From Diphasiastrum complanatum (Eukaryota > Streptophyta > Lycopodiopsida > Lycopodiales > Lycopodiaceae), in the NCBI GenBank assembly GCA_029204225.1, contig CM055113.1, forward strand, positions 24,362,357-24,426,356: DNA of 64,000 nucleotides. Reading direction: 5' to 3'. The notes beneath the pieces were generated by a model, which was not told the origin of the DNA, did not search any database, and was given only the letters and a program-made list of their open reading frames with translations. Positions 34,971 to 46,226 of this stretch are shown here, in pieces. Every line of letters starts with the position of its first letter. Position 1 is the first letter of the stretch. The position numbers were made by a program, and so were the translations under genes.

Positions 34971-35785
34971 CTAGCCGTTGGTGTCGATTCTAGACTCTGA
35001 ATTCAAAGTAGCTTTCCCCTTGTGGTCAAGAAACTGATCTTCCGCAAAAATGACATTTCTGCTCATGAAGGTCTTCTGAGAGTCCAAATTGAAGAGCTTG
35101 TCTGTCTGATGGTCTGAGGAATAGCTGATGAAGATCAACATTCTGCTGGTGTTGTTCAGCTTTCTACTTAAATCAGTAGGGATCTGTGCGTAGGCTATGC
35201 ATCCAAACACTCGAATAATTGTGAGTGATAGCTTCGATCTTGTCCACACCTCATAAGGTGTCTTGCCATGCAGGGACTCCGAGATGGATCGATTTTGAAA
35301 GTAGGCTGTTGTAGTAACAGATTCTGCCTAGAATTTCTTTAGAAGAGAGGCATGGGCCAGCATGCTCTTTGCACTTGCGATGAGTGACTGATTCTTCCTT
35401 TGAGCTACACCATTGGACTGAGGTGAGTAGCTGGCTGAATGTTGTTGTAAATGTATTCAATTGGCCTTGCATAGAGCTTTGAACTTGGTGGAGATAAATA
35501 CCCCCCTTGCATCAGAGCGTAGAGCTTGATTCTTCTCTGGGTCGATTTTTCTGATGATGCCTTGAACTGAATGAAGAACTTGAGAGTCTCGGATTTGTTC
35601 TTCAAGAAATATGTTGCAGTCCTCCGAGAGAAGTCATCAATGATAGTCAGCAAATAGAAAGCTCCCCCTGTGGAAATAGTCTGCATAGGACCACAAATAT
35701 CCATGTGTACAAGATCTAATGAACCTTTAGAAGAACGAACTGAATCGAAAGTGACTAGAGTTCTAGCATGTTGTTGAAAATACAA
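34971..35785 (-). pseudogene. Element L integrase, frameshifted
   Basis: Minus-strand frames 35785-35405, 35472-35251 and 35249-34971 together cover a copia integrase: LDLVHMDICGPM, YLLTIIDDFSRRTATYFL, then shifted frames with ITIIRVFGCIAYAQIP and the C-terminal MSRNVIFAEDQ. The region of the second catalytic Asp reads in the wrong frame. At least two frameshifts make it non-functional. Confidence 0.85.
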
Positions 35786-37199
35786 CTTTCACATGAAGAA
35801 TTCAATTTGTTAATGAAGGGTAGATCTTGTAATAAATTTTGTTTTGACATTTGCTGAATACAACTGGAATTTAAATGGCCTAATCTAAAATGCCAAAGCA
35901 TCTCAGTTGATTCAGAAGTTGAAGTAAAAAGGGCTTGACTACTTGTAGAATAGGAATGATTGATTTTGTACAAATTGCTACACCTTCCACTAAAAGCAAT
36001 AACTTTCCTAGATTTGTCAAAAATAGTGCAGCCCTGTCTATCAAATTTGACCCTCTGACCCGAATCTGTGATTCTGCTGATTGGGAGCAGGTTTTTTTTT
36101 GTCAAATTTGGAATGTGAAGAACATTGGACAAAAACATTACGTCACCTTTCTGGAATTTGACTTTGACTGTTCCTACATCCTCGATAGTGTGAGTCGAGT
36201 TGTCTCCAAGTTGCACAACTATAGGATGGGTGTATGACTTGTAGTCATGGAACCAGTGTCGATGGTGAGTCACGTGTTGTGATGCACCTGATTCCAAATA
36301 CCATGAATCGATATCCTATTGTTCTTCGACTTTGGTCAAGAAGGCAGCTTCATCTTCCTCCTGTTGCTGGATCGAGTAACTGGTAGAAGCAGCATTTTCT
36401 TGTTGTTGGAACTGTTGTTTCCTTTTGTTGTTGTATTGCAGCATTCTGCAATCCTTGATAAGGTGACCAGTCCTCTTACAGTACTTACAGAATAGATTCT
36501 GTCTTGGCTGGAAGGATGAAGACTCTGAAGTTGATGGTGTGTTTGATATAGGTTGTTGCATGTTGCTCTTGTTTTCAGGATAGTCTGACTGTGTAGACCT
36601 CTTGTGATTTCTTGAATATAGAGCTTGAGGATCCGATCCTGAGCTTGAGGAGGATGTTGATGCAGCGAAATTATTCTTGATAGAGTGAGGTGCTCCTAGG
36701 TAGAAATTGCCATTACCCAATTTTCGTAGGCTTAAGGTAGACTCGATAATAGAGTCATGAGTGCATCGGAATCTTCTATGACTAAGCCAGTTGCAGTCAT
36801 CTGCTCCATAAGATTTTGAGGGTGTTGAGGTGGCTTGAAACACTATCTGCTTCAGACATTCTGAGGGTGAAGAATTTCTTCCTCAGATGGAGCTTGGATG
36901 TAACATCTCTAATGTCATAGAGAATTGCTAGGATGTCCCATGCATCCTTAGCAGTTTGAGCGGCACGTATGTGGTTGATCTGAGTATCCTTGATGTTGAG
37001 GGTGATCATGGCAAATGCTTTGCCATCTCTCAGTCTCCACTTGGTGATGATGGCTGCATCACCTTCTGGTTTGAGCTCTGTGCCATCAACGATGTCCCAC
37101 AGTTCTTTGGCTAGAAGTATAACCTTCATTTTGAATTTCCAGATGGTAGTTATCTCCATCGAGTTTGTCAATGAGAGATGAACTAGATGATGGATCCAT
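35755..37199 (-). pseudogene. Element L gag and protease
   Basis: The gag start is the ATG at 37199 (MDPSSSSSLIDKLDGDNYH). A frameshift soon after moves the reading to KMKVILLAKELWDIVDG and AWDILAILYDI. A second shift near 36840 leads to the C-terminal part with an intact knuckle CKYCKRTGHLIKDC and a Gln-rich stretch. A stop at 36316-36318 precedes the protease, whose active site reads LESGASQH, with Glu in place of the catalytic Asp. The pre-integrase region (MLWHFRLGHLNSS, CESCIF) follows in the same frame to 35755. The element is of a different copia lineage from A, B, C and F. Confidence 0.85.
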
Positions 37200-37331
37200 T
37201 CTGGTTGAACGAGATCGTTGGTAGAAACAACGACTATCGGAATATTGTTGGTTGCGCGTTTGCTAGAAAGATGTCTTGATAGAAACAAGACTGATAATCT
37301 GCAGTAGAAAATGCAGATTACTGAAATGCCC

Positions 37332-37343
37332 GCTCTGATACCA
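37332..37343 (-). promoter_or_regulatory. Primer binding site of element L
   Basis: On the minus strand TGGTATCAGAGC follows the 5' LTR terminus ACGACA directly. It is the initiator tRNA-Met site. Confidence 0.95.
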
Positions 37344-38413
37344 TGTCGTAAAACGGTGGGAGCATGAACGACAACAGAAGCTCGAGGATTTGAGCGTGGC
37401 GTGTAGGAACAGACACACAACAGTTAGCAGCAGGAATGTTCAAGTAGAAGAATTCATATAGAATGCGCAAATGAACGATGCAGTAGTGAGACAAAAATTG
37501 CACTCTGATAAAAATCAACAACGAGTACAATGGCTTGAAGTAATAACTTCAGCTTGTTGAGCGTGATAATGCTGGCTACAGAAAAACTTTGATTAAAAGA
37601 AGAAATTCAATTAACACTTGCATAGCTTGATTCAACTAGTATATATATTTACAAGTGTCGAGAGAGAAATATCTTGTTCCTTAACTGCCATTTACTCCAG
37701 TTTTGCATCTATACAAAAGTTGGTAACCGCCCTTAGGATATTTGTTTCTCCACCTGTTTTAGGGTTGATGATAAGTTGGCGACATTGGTCTGCCAATGTA
37801 GCAAAAACGTGAAAAACCCGAAGGTGCCCTTTCGACTGAAGGTATGCAACTCTTGAAGGTGCCCTTAGACTTAAGGTGTGTGCAAATCCCTAAGGCACCT
37901 ATAGACTAAAGGCAGCAAAAAAGACGAAGGTGCCTTAAGAATGGTTTCTAAGGCATTCTTGCCAGCCTTATACTGAAGGCAGCGAAGAAGCCGGAAAAGG
38001 CAAAAAAAGACGAAGGTGCCTTATACTAAAGTTTTAGCGAACAAGGCAAAGGTGCCTTAGATTGAAGGCAGTGAAAAGCCGAAAAAGGAGAAAGTGCCTT
38101 TAAAATGATTTCAAAGGCATTCTAGCCACTTGGCCACTATGTCGCATTTTCATGAAGTTGCAAAAAGGCGAAAAGGAGAAGGTGCCTTAAAAAATGATTT
38201 CTAAGGCATTTTGGCCACTTGCCCACTGTGTCGCTTTTTTTGCGAAGTCGCGAAAAAGGCGAAAAAGGAGAAGGTGCCTTAAAAACGTTTAAGACATAGG
38301 GAAAAACTTTAAAGGGAAAAAGTGAAGGTCCGAAATTATGTTCTCGGCCTTCCATTTTCAAGATGCTCATTACTTGGTGATTTTCTTTAAGGCTGAACAT
38401 TAGAAATCTAACA
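37344..38413 (-). repeat. 5' LTR of copia element L
   Basis: This 1,070-bp LTR pairs with 33773-34558. It keeps the 264-bp segment (37481-37744) that the 3' LTR has lost. Its outer end TCTAACA meets the CTTGT duplication at 38414-38418. Confidence 0.95.
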
Positions 38414-38418
38414 CTTGT
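38414..38418. repeat. Target site duplication CTTGT (right) of element L
   Basis: Second copy of the 5-bp duplication, matching 33768-33772. Confidence 0.9.
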
Positions 38419-38487
38419 ATCTATCTTTCTATCTCTCTCAACACTCTCTCTCTCAAACCCTAGCATGTCTTTTCTTTGCTCTACTCT

Positions 38488-38648
<161 letters not shown>

Positions 38649-38649
38649 G

Positions 38650-41370
38650 TTGACACTAATGTTTACACAAATGTTTACAGATCCAAAGATCTAGAGGATC
38701 TGTTTACTACGGTTTTTTTGATCCTTGCTTACAGCTTCTACGGCTTGGTATTCTGCCTGTTATCAGGCTTCATGGCATTCGTTATGTGTGCTCTTGATAT
38801 TACAATGCCAAACCAGGCAGAAGGGATAGATTGTCATTGTAGTATATTTTTTGTCCTGCCTGTCAGAGGACTACTCAGGGTCATCTCTCTTGTACGCACT
38901 TACATTCTAGTAGAGATGCAAGCCAAGAACGCTCATTCACTAATCAAAGTGCAGCCCAAATGAACATTATGAAGATTCTACAGCTATTTACTCCTAACGG
39001 TCTAAGGTGAGAGGTGCTCTTGAGTTGCTCTGTCCGAGTATCTTGGGGATTCGTCAGAATCAACCAACATCATCCCACCCCTAATGTGTTGCAGGACCCA
39101 CTACAACTCATATTGGACGATGTCACTCCGCTTTGCATTGGCATCTTTGATCATCACTTGAAAAAGCGTAGATCCTCGTCCGCTTACATAAAACCAAGTG
39201 CATATTGTTGCCAGTCTTTATCACAAAAACTGTTTTTCATGAATTGCCACAATTGGATTAGAATGACTTATTGCTATAGGTGGTTGACATTCTCAAAGTG
39301 GAGAGCTCTCAACAACTTCAACATGCTTCACTTGAGTGCTTTCCATGTATCTCTTTGTTTAGTCACTTGTATCTGCCATTAACGGTTTCATCTTTGGTTT
39401 CTAGGCAGATTCTATTTTCTGGGAGGTCTGTATCCTCCATTTGTCTCTGGGTGTTTTCGCGGTTTTTCTCTCAGTTGAAGTTTTAGTCTCAAGGAAAACC
39501 TTTGATCTACAGGTTGCACAAACTTTGATTATCAGTCTCAAGGGGATGGACTCATCAAAAATTGGTGGTAGGAACAGTTTTGGATGGACGGTTTGGTAAC
39601 GGTAAGAAAACATGATGAAGGCTTGGTGAAAGGATGAAGGAACTGATAGTTCTATAGTTGCAGCCTTGGACCCTTGCACTGTCGAGCTTTGACCACCACT
39701 TGCTGGGTGAAGAGCTTGCTTTATTTGTAGGTTCACAATTGTCTTCATCTTTCTTTTCTGCAACTCTTTCTTTTGATCCGTTACTTTTGGATCTCTTTGG
39801 GCTTCGTAGGAGGGGATTCAACTATCATTGCTCCAAAGAGTTTATTTTGTTCAAAATTGATCTGACTCATATGTTGCTTAAGTCTTCGTCCTTTCCTCCT
39901 CAGCATCTTGGATCTTTCTCTTTATTTCTTCTAGCTGTTTTGCCTGCTTTTGTAGGTCTTTTTCTGCTGAACAACCAATATAGGTGGTAGTTGGTCTCCG
40001 CAAGACACTTGCAATGATCTATCAGTTGCTTCGGTAAGACTATCAAAAACTGGGAATTTCTCAGAAAAACAGTAAACTGATGATAAACAAGCAGATGGAA
40101 GGGAGGGTGGTGGTGACAACGGTAGATGGTGTGGACGATAGACATGAGAATGGGCGCAAAAGTATGACAAGAGGTTGGTTGAAGAAGGAGACTGATTTTC
40201 CAATGCTTGTGTTTCCCTTTTCTGAAGGATCTTCGTCATGACTGGAATACTTCTTCTGATTGAGTCTCTTCGGATTACCCATCCGCCTTTTTTAGCCTTG
40301 TCTTTTCATATTTGACTTGTGACCTTGGCTATTGATCTTGCTGATATTGTTGTTAGCAGCGTAAATGCTCCAGTGGATCCAAGCAGATCCACTCTCTCTT
40401 CCCCCCAAAATCTGTTGGTGGGGATGTCGTTGCTGGTAAATTTTCATGCTTAGTATTGGATCGGCGTGTGGAACACGTAGTTGAAACTTGTTGAACATGT
40501 GACTGGACTAAAGATTGAACAAATTTTAACTAAATTTGTTTCGATCTTGCTGTAGTTGACTCAAAAAATAATATGGTAATGAGATGCAGGAATCAACTCT
40601 AATTTGACATGGATTTCTCATATGTCTCAAAAATCCTAAATTGCTATACAAGGGAATCTGAAGATGGATAGATGAATGAAAATGTGTTTTGGAGATGCTC
40701 TACAGAAGACTCTCATGGAATAGCTATTCCTCAAGCAAAAATCAATCACACAAAATAGGTGAAGAGAAACAAGGAAATAAACAAACGTTACAGAGAGTGA
40801 GAATTGTATAGCACTTGTCGAACAAAACTTGCATTCATCAACATTGATAATGTACCTTGATAGTTGCAATATTTCAGCTGTTTGTAGAGTAATGTGATTT
40901 ACTCTAACATGCCCTTGTCAAAACAAGGCAGGGTGGGTGACGCTAAAATCTATCATCATTGATAGCAGATGTTGTAAGTTATAGCTTGAGATGCAGGTAT
41001 TATTGAGGTACTATGTCCTGAGGACCTCTGTGAATAAGAGGGTCAGAACTGAATCTCTATCTGGATTTCCGAATCCGAGAAATATTGTGTATTGGCACAT
41101 TGGAAATTTTATCAGCATGTGGAAAGACAAATAGATTTGAGGTTGGAGAAGTGGAAAAAAACTATCAATTCCCTGTGGAGGTTGCTCTTGGTTGGACAGT
41201 GTAGCAGATGACGGAATATCGATTTCACGACAAGGACTCATTTCATATTGTCTTTTTTCATTATGGAGTTGGTGTATTGTGTGATATTGTAGAAGTTTGC
41301 TAGAAACTTCTCGAGTGAGCAGCAGGTTGAGCGGTTGGGTGCTATGGTGCTCATGTGGTTGTCGTGAGGA
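38650..41370. other. No gene recognised; one possible solo LTR
   Basis: Frames here are short and unrecognised. The stretch from about 40500 to 40911, read on the minus strand, starts TGTTAGAGTAAATC and ends CCAGTCACA, with a purine-rich GGGCA just outside, so it could be an LTR. No partner copy and no duplication were found. Confidence 0.35.
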
Positions 41371-41375
41371 TCCTA

Positions 41376-42617
41376 TCAGGATTCATAACTGACGTGATGG
41401 GCAAGTAGGATCATAGTTGGTTGATGCGGACAGTTTTTGAAACTGTGTTTTCTGATACAGTCAGGGCACTTAGCATGGTACTTGGCCTTGACTGGACAAT
41501 CAACCATGAAGTGGCCAGTTTCACCACAGATGAAATATCCGGTGTGCAATGGCCCTTGTATAATGGCGTATCCATCTTGTATGGCTAGTGGGTCTGGACT
41601 TTTTGGTGGATAGTCATGATAAGTCAAGGAATGTCTAGACTGTGTGGTTGTTCTTAATATTGTTGAGCTGTATGTGCTTGGATAGGCGGATATGAAGGAC
41701 AAGCATCAACAGGATGCGTAGCCCGATAGTGTGGGCACCATATTGTTTTTCGTCTATAAGGTACATGTGCAGGGTTTGACTGACCAGGCATACTGCTTTG
41801 GATAGACTTCAGGGTAGTTTGAAACTCATTGGTGAGTTTCTCCATTTTAAGTTGGTGTTTCTTATTAAGCAACTCCAGCTATGATTTTCAAAGCTGATCT
41901 CGGGTGTCCTCGATCGGCTTCGACTCATGGACAGGAGCATGTGGTGCTCTTCTTTCCCTGGATTCATCAACATCTAATCCTTCATCTTCTTTCTTGATGG
42001 CATCAGACATAGCTATCATATATTCATCATTGGATTTAAGCTCGCGTCTAATCCATCTTGGAAGGCCGACTAAAAGCCTGATGATGAGCATCTGTTAGGA
42101 GGGTTATTCCTATACTTGACTTTTGAGGCGTTTGAAACGCTTGATATAGTCTCGTACCGCTCATAGTCTGTCTTTTCGTCACGTTCAAGGTTGAAAAACC
42201 AAACACGTGCTTTAGCGATCATGGTCATCGAAAATAATTGGACCATAGCATCAGGAGATGTTTCGCCATACACGTCACATGCATTCTCAAAGATTTGCAA
42301 AAATCTTTGAGGGTCCGAACTACCGTCAAACTTTGGTAGATCTAGCTTGGGTGTACATCGCTCATGATGAGCATTGTGGGTAGCAGAGACTCCATTAAGG
42401 TTGGTTCTGGTCTGTGAGGGTTCAGCACCATAAAATTGGGGTCATGCACGTGAGTACTCAGCTCTATCAAGTTCTTGTCCCTCAAATGGGTCTGTGGATG
42501 GCTCGTGTATTTGGGCCCACATTCGATAGAATCTATGACATCTGATTTGTTCAGCTACAGGGGACCTGATCTCGTATGGATAATCTTCGGGGATTTCAAG
42601 ATCTGTATTGTCAGCCA
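41376..42617 (-). pseudogene. Gypsy-type gag relic
   Basis: The minus-strand start at 42617 (MADNTDLEIPEDYPYEIR) opens a Ty3/gypsy gag. It includes the capsid-like segment PKFDGSSDPQRFLQIFENA, VQLFSMTMIAKARVWFF and, after frame changes, GLPRWIRRELKSNDEY. The C-terminal part at 41702-41376 has a knuckle-like GYFICGETGHFMVDCP (CCHC spacing intact) and a further Cys/His cluster. Several stops and frameshifts interrupt it. No protease or pol follows within the next kilobase, so only the gag part remains, or the element was gag-only. Confidence 0.8.
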
Positions 42618-42639
42618 TTGGGTACTATTGTGTCGTTTT

Positions 42640-43320
42640 TTTATTGTTTTGGATTTTTCGAGGTTTGGTGTTTTTGGGAAAAAAAATATTTTTTTTTTGG
42701 GTTTTTGCGGTCCCTACGGTTTGCGGTCTACGGTCTGGTGTGGTTTACGGTTTCGGTGGGATGCGGGTGCTACGGATCACTGTGGGTGATTGCGATCTGA
42801 TGTGGTTGAGGATGGAGGGATGCGGACTGGTGCAATCAGTGGCAGGTTTACGGTGTCCATGTTTTGCGGTGAAGGTTGCCGATGGTAGTCGCAGGGCGAA
42901 TAAGTGCGGTTGGATGCGGTTGGGCACTATGGCTTATTGGTGACTATGTTAGTGACGGTTGACTACGGTGGTGATGGTGGACAGGTGGGGTTGAATGCAG
43001 TGGTTGCGGTTATTTGTGGGTGATTGCGGTCAGTGGTCGATGGCGGTTGATGGTGGCCAAGGGTAGTCGTAGGGCTGTATGATTGTGGTCTGTTGCTATT
43101 ATGGATGAATGCGGTTGTAGTGTGTCTGTTTTTCGGTGGGCTGTTGTACCTACAGGTTACGGTGGAATGGATGTATGCGGATTATTATGGGTGAAGGAAT
43201 GACGTGAGTGGATTGTGGTCACTACGGTTCAAGACAGCTGGTGCAATATCTGGAATGCGGTTTCTACCATTGGAAGGGTGGAGGTGTGTGACTGCGGTTC
43301 TGACGAGAGCGGTGGTGCTG
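42640..43320. repeat. G-rich degenerate repeat region
   Basis: This stretch is full of degenerate TGCGGT, ACGGT and GTGGTTG motifs, strongly G-over-C skewed on the plus strand, directly upstream (in minus orientation) of the gypsy gag start. It is low-complexity and its open frames are not genes. It may be the leader of the gypsy element. Confidence 0.7.
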
Positions 43321-43328
43321 GTGTTGGT

Positions 43329-43531
43329 GATGGCTACGGCTCAAAGCGATCACGTAGTGGTTTGCGATGGCTACGGCTCAAGGCGATCACGTAGTGGTTT
43401 GCGATGGCTACGACACAAGGCGATCACGTAGTGGTTTGCAATGGCTACGGCTCAAGGCGATCACGTAGTGGTTTGCGATGGCTAGGGCTCAAGGCGATCA
43501 CGTAGTGGTTTGCGATGGCTAGGGCTCAAGG
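43329..43531. repeat. 37-bp minisatellite, five full copies plus a partial
   Basis: Units start at 43329, 43366, 43403, 43440, 43477 and 43514 (partial), each containing GATGGCTACGGCTCAAGG followed by CGATCACGTAGTGGTTTGC with few changes. Confidence 0.95.
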
Positions 43532-43619
43532 GCAGATACAGGCCCGTGTCGTTGCTCTTGTTTATAGCGGTAAGGCTTGTATGTCATTTGGTTTGACAGA
43601 AAGATGTCGTTAAAAAGGC

Positions 43620-44090
43620 TGGTGGTCGAGCGTGAATCTGGTCTAGTTGAGATTGGAAGAAATTCGTTCGTCGAGATTGGACCCAGACCCTCCAGTTGAG
43701 AGTTGAGCGAAAACTCTTTTGTCGAGACGTGATAAGATCTCGTCGATCGAGAGTTGAGAAATTGCTTTGGTTGAGATTGAGAATCTCTTTGGTTGAGATT
43801 TAAGCTTTGGGTTTTGGCTGAGATTGAATAGAGCACTTCGGCTCCGGTTGAGATGTGAAGGATCACTTCGGCTGAGATCAAGACTGAAGGCTCCGGTTGA
43901 GATTCGAAAGTTGCCTTCGGTCGAGATGTTAAAGAGGCCTTCGGTCGAAATCTGGACTTATGGCTCCGGTCGAGATCTAACTGATGGCGTCCGTCGAGAT
44001 CTAATTGATAGCGTCGGTCGAGATCTAATGTAGGGCCGTCGGTTGAGATCTGATTGATGGGTGTCAGTTGAGATCTAATTGTTGTGTTTG
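43620..44090. repeat. Degenerate GAGATCTAA-type repeat array
   Basis: Short degenerate units of about 25-30 bp, each with a GTCGAGATCTAA- or GGTTGAGATT-like core, occur roughly fifteen times. Periodicity is clearest at 43910-44075. No coding content. Confidence 0.75.
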
Positions 44091-44099
44091 TGTCGTTCG

Positions 44100-44480
44100 C
44101 ACTAGATCAACTCTTTTGCTGAAAGTTTGCCATTATGCCGCAATCAAATGTGTGTCGTTTGGTGTGTATGCCCACATGACATTGTATGTTTTGTACTAGC
44201 ACATCATATCTTAACCATTCTAGCATTTAAGATTTAGAGCTAGAAAAAAAAAATTCTTATCACACTTTTCAAATTTAAAATGTTTAACTATGCTGATTTA
44301 CCATAAACAATTGTGAGCGAATTTCCACTCTTCTTCTATCACATGTTTACCAATTTTTGTTGCTATTTTGATAGTATTATAAATCCATTCACATGTGCAT
44401 TGTGAAGGTAATAAAATTCTAATGGTTCGTCATTCACATGCAAATGGTGAGTCATCATCTTATTCCTTCTCCTCTAAAAG
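44100..44480. other. No gene; AT-rich spacer
   Basis: Nothing recognisable lies here between the minisatellites and the CACTA relic. Confidence 0.5.
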
Positions 44481-44579
44481 TATTTTTATTTTTTGCGTCT
44501 CACTGGCTGCACTTTTCTCTTTTTGGCTTCTTTGTACTTTGAAATCCACTTGCCCATTCTTCCACAATTATATAAAATG

Positions 44580-45369
44580 AGCGTTGCAATTTTTTCACAT
44601 AATAATGGTGACATTTTTCTTACAATGCCTTTTTCTTGCAGTAATTCACCTTTACCACGTTCGTCCTCTTCATCATGCCATAACTTTGGTGCACTAGGAA
44701 GTATTGTGAGAGATATTTTGTGATGTAAAAAAAGGATTCTTGAACAAGCCAACCTTCTGCGATGCTACCCTCTGACCTTGGCCTTTTGTCTCACGAACTC
44801 TTGTAGAACTTTCATAAAATGCTCAAGGTAGAACATCCATCTAGTGACTGACAATGGAAATCTCTTCAACCAAATGCACGAGAAGACAAACTTATATATC
44901 CATGAATAAAGTTGAAATATCTCTGTCCAAAAAGCATGTTGTTTCAACCAATTCTTGCCTTCTAAATGAATTTCATTCCATTTGATCTCTTTTGAGGTGA
45001 TCCACCTACAAGATCGACATTACACTAAATCGATTATGAATAAAGTATAGTAATAAAAAATTTAAATACTTGATTATTGATGCTAATTTGTACAAAGTAT
45101 TTTGTAGATTGTCTCATGAACAACCTCAAATAAAGATTAGAAAAATGAATTTAATTCACTTTGTGAGATTTTAATTCACTTAATTTGTCATTAGTGAATG
45201 AGTTGCACAAGGAATATGCATAACCAGTTGGAGTTCTAACATATCTTATTACATTTTTGACATATGAGAGCTCTCTGTTTGCTAAAATCCATGGTGCACT
45301 AGGTATACTTGTCATCCCACTTTCATTATTTTCAAACCAATAGGGTCTTTTAACATTAGCCACCTCCAA
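44580..45369 (-). pseudogene. CACTA (En/Spm) TNP2-type transposase relic
   Basis: Two minus-strand pieces match the end of a plant TNP2-type transposase and the following DUF4218 region. Piece one, 45369-45151, has YWFENNESGMTSIPSAPWIL, VIRYVRTPTGYAYSL and KLSELKSHK. Piece two, about 45000-44720, has FPLSVTRWMFYLEHFMKVLQ, EFVRQKAKVRGSIAEGWLVQ and ESFFYITKYL. The roughly 150 bp between them lacks the expected middle, by intron, deletion or decay. No CACTA termini were found. Copia element F lies just upstream at 45607, so the original element may be split by it. Confidence 0.8.
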
Positions 45370-45601
45370 CTCTTGAGGTGTTGCAATAGTGGTTTTTCAC
45401 CAACTATATCTAGTAGGTAATTGATCAAGAGATGTTCCAATAGGGTAACCGTTAGTGGTATCGACGATCTCTTCATGTTTTCAATTAACTTATACCAAGA
45501 ATTGAGATCACGGTGTTTGATCCACTCGTCATATCAATCTTTTATTCCCATTCACGTGCATGAATGTGTGATTAAAGGGCCATCTTTTGGTCACCCTTGT
45601 A

Positions 45602-45606
45602 TAAAA
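45602..45606. repeat. Target site duplication TAAAA (left) of element F
   Basis: TAAAA directly before F's 3' LTR is repeated at 53230-53234 after its 5' LTR. Confidence 0.85.
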
Positions 45607-46208
45607 TGTTGAATTCACACGTGTGGGATGCCCTAAACATGTACTTTTGATCCCCTAAGCCCAATAATACCATAAAGATCAAACTAGCATTGATTGACAA
45701 TAGGAAAGCTGATCATACAAGAAATATTATTGTGTTACAAGCAAGATTTGTCAACAAAATATGAAACTAAATGCAATAAATGCCTCAACTCGGCTAGAGA
45801 GAGAATATGAATGTACAAAACTCGAGTAGAGAGAGAGGGCACAAAGAGCTTAGTCATTACACACAAAAATCATCATCTTCTCAATGAGAGTACATCACAT
45901 ATATATAGATCCATGGACTGTCCTCCTACTTTGAGTTGAATTGGAGTTATGAATCCACCTCAAGCTATCTAGACTTATTCAAGCCACCTCAATATGTCTA
46001 ATTGTGCCACCTAGTATTTTCATGCATTAAATGTGGCATGCAAAGTACAAATGGCAATTCCTATGGTAGCTCGAGTTTCTACTTCTACCTACCTTGAATA
46101 TTTTATTCTAAGATGGGTCTTTACTAAGCCAAAAGAGCTCAATTCATCTTTGGTATTTTTAGAACCCCTACTTATAACATTAGATAGATTTTTTCCGATA
46201 TTTCAACA
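45607..46208 (-). repeat. 3' LTR of copia element F
   Basis: This 602-bp LTR has plus-strand ends TGTTGAATTC and TTTCAACA. A polypurine tract (AGGAGGAG on the minus strand) lies at 46209-46216. A CACACGTGTG palindrome lies at 45616-45625. It matches the two halves of the split 5' LTR (50957-51018 and 52685-53229). Confidence 0.95.
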
Positions 46209-46226
46209 CTCCTCCTAAGAAAGTAT

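Noticed and set aside
43329-43531. CRISPR-like array
   Set aside because: The 37-bp units are contiguous without spacers and the DNA is plant nuclear; it is a minisatellite.
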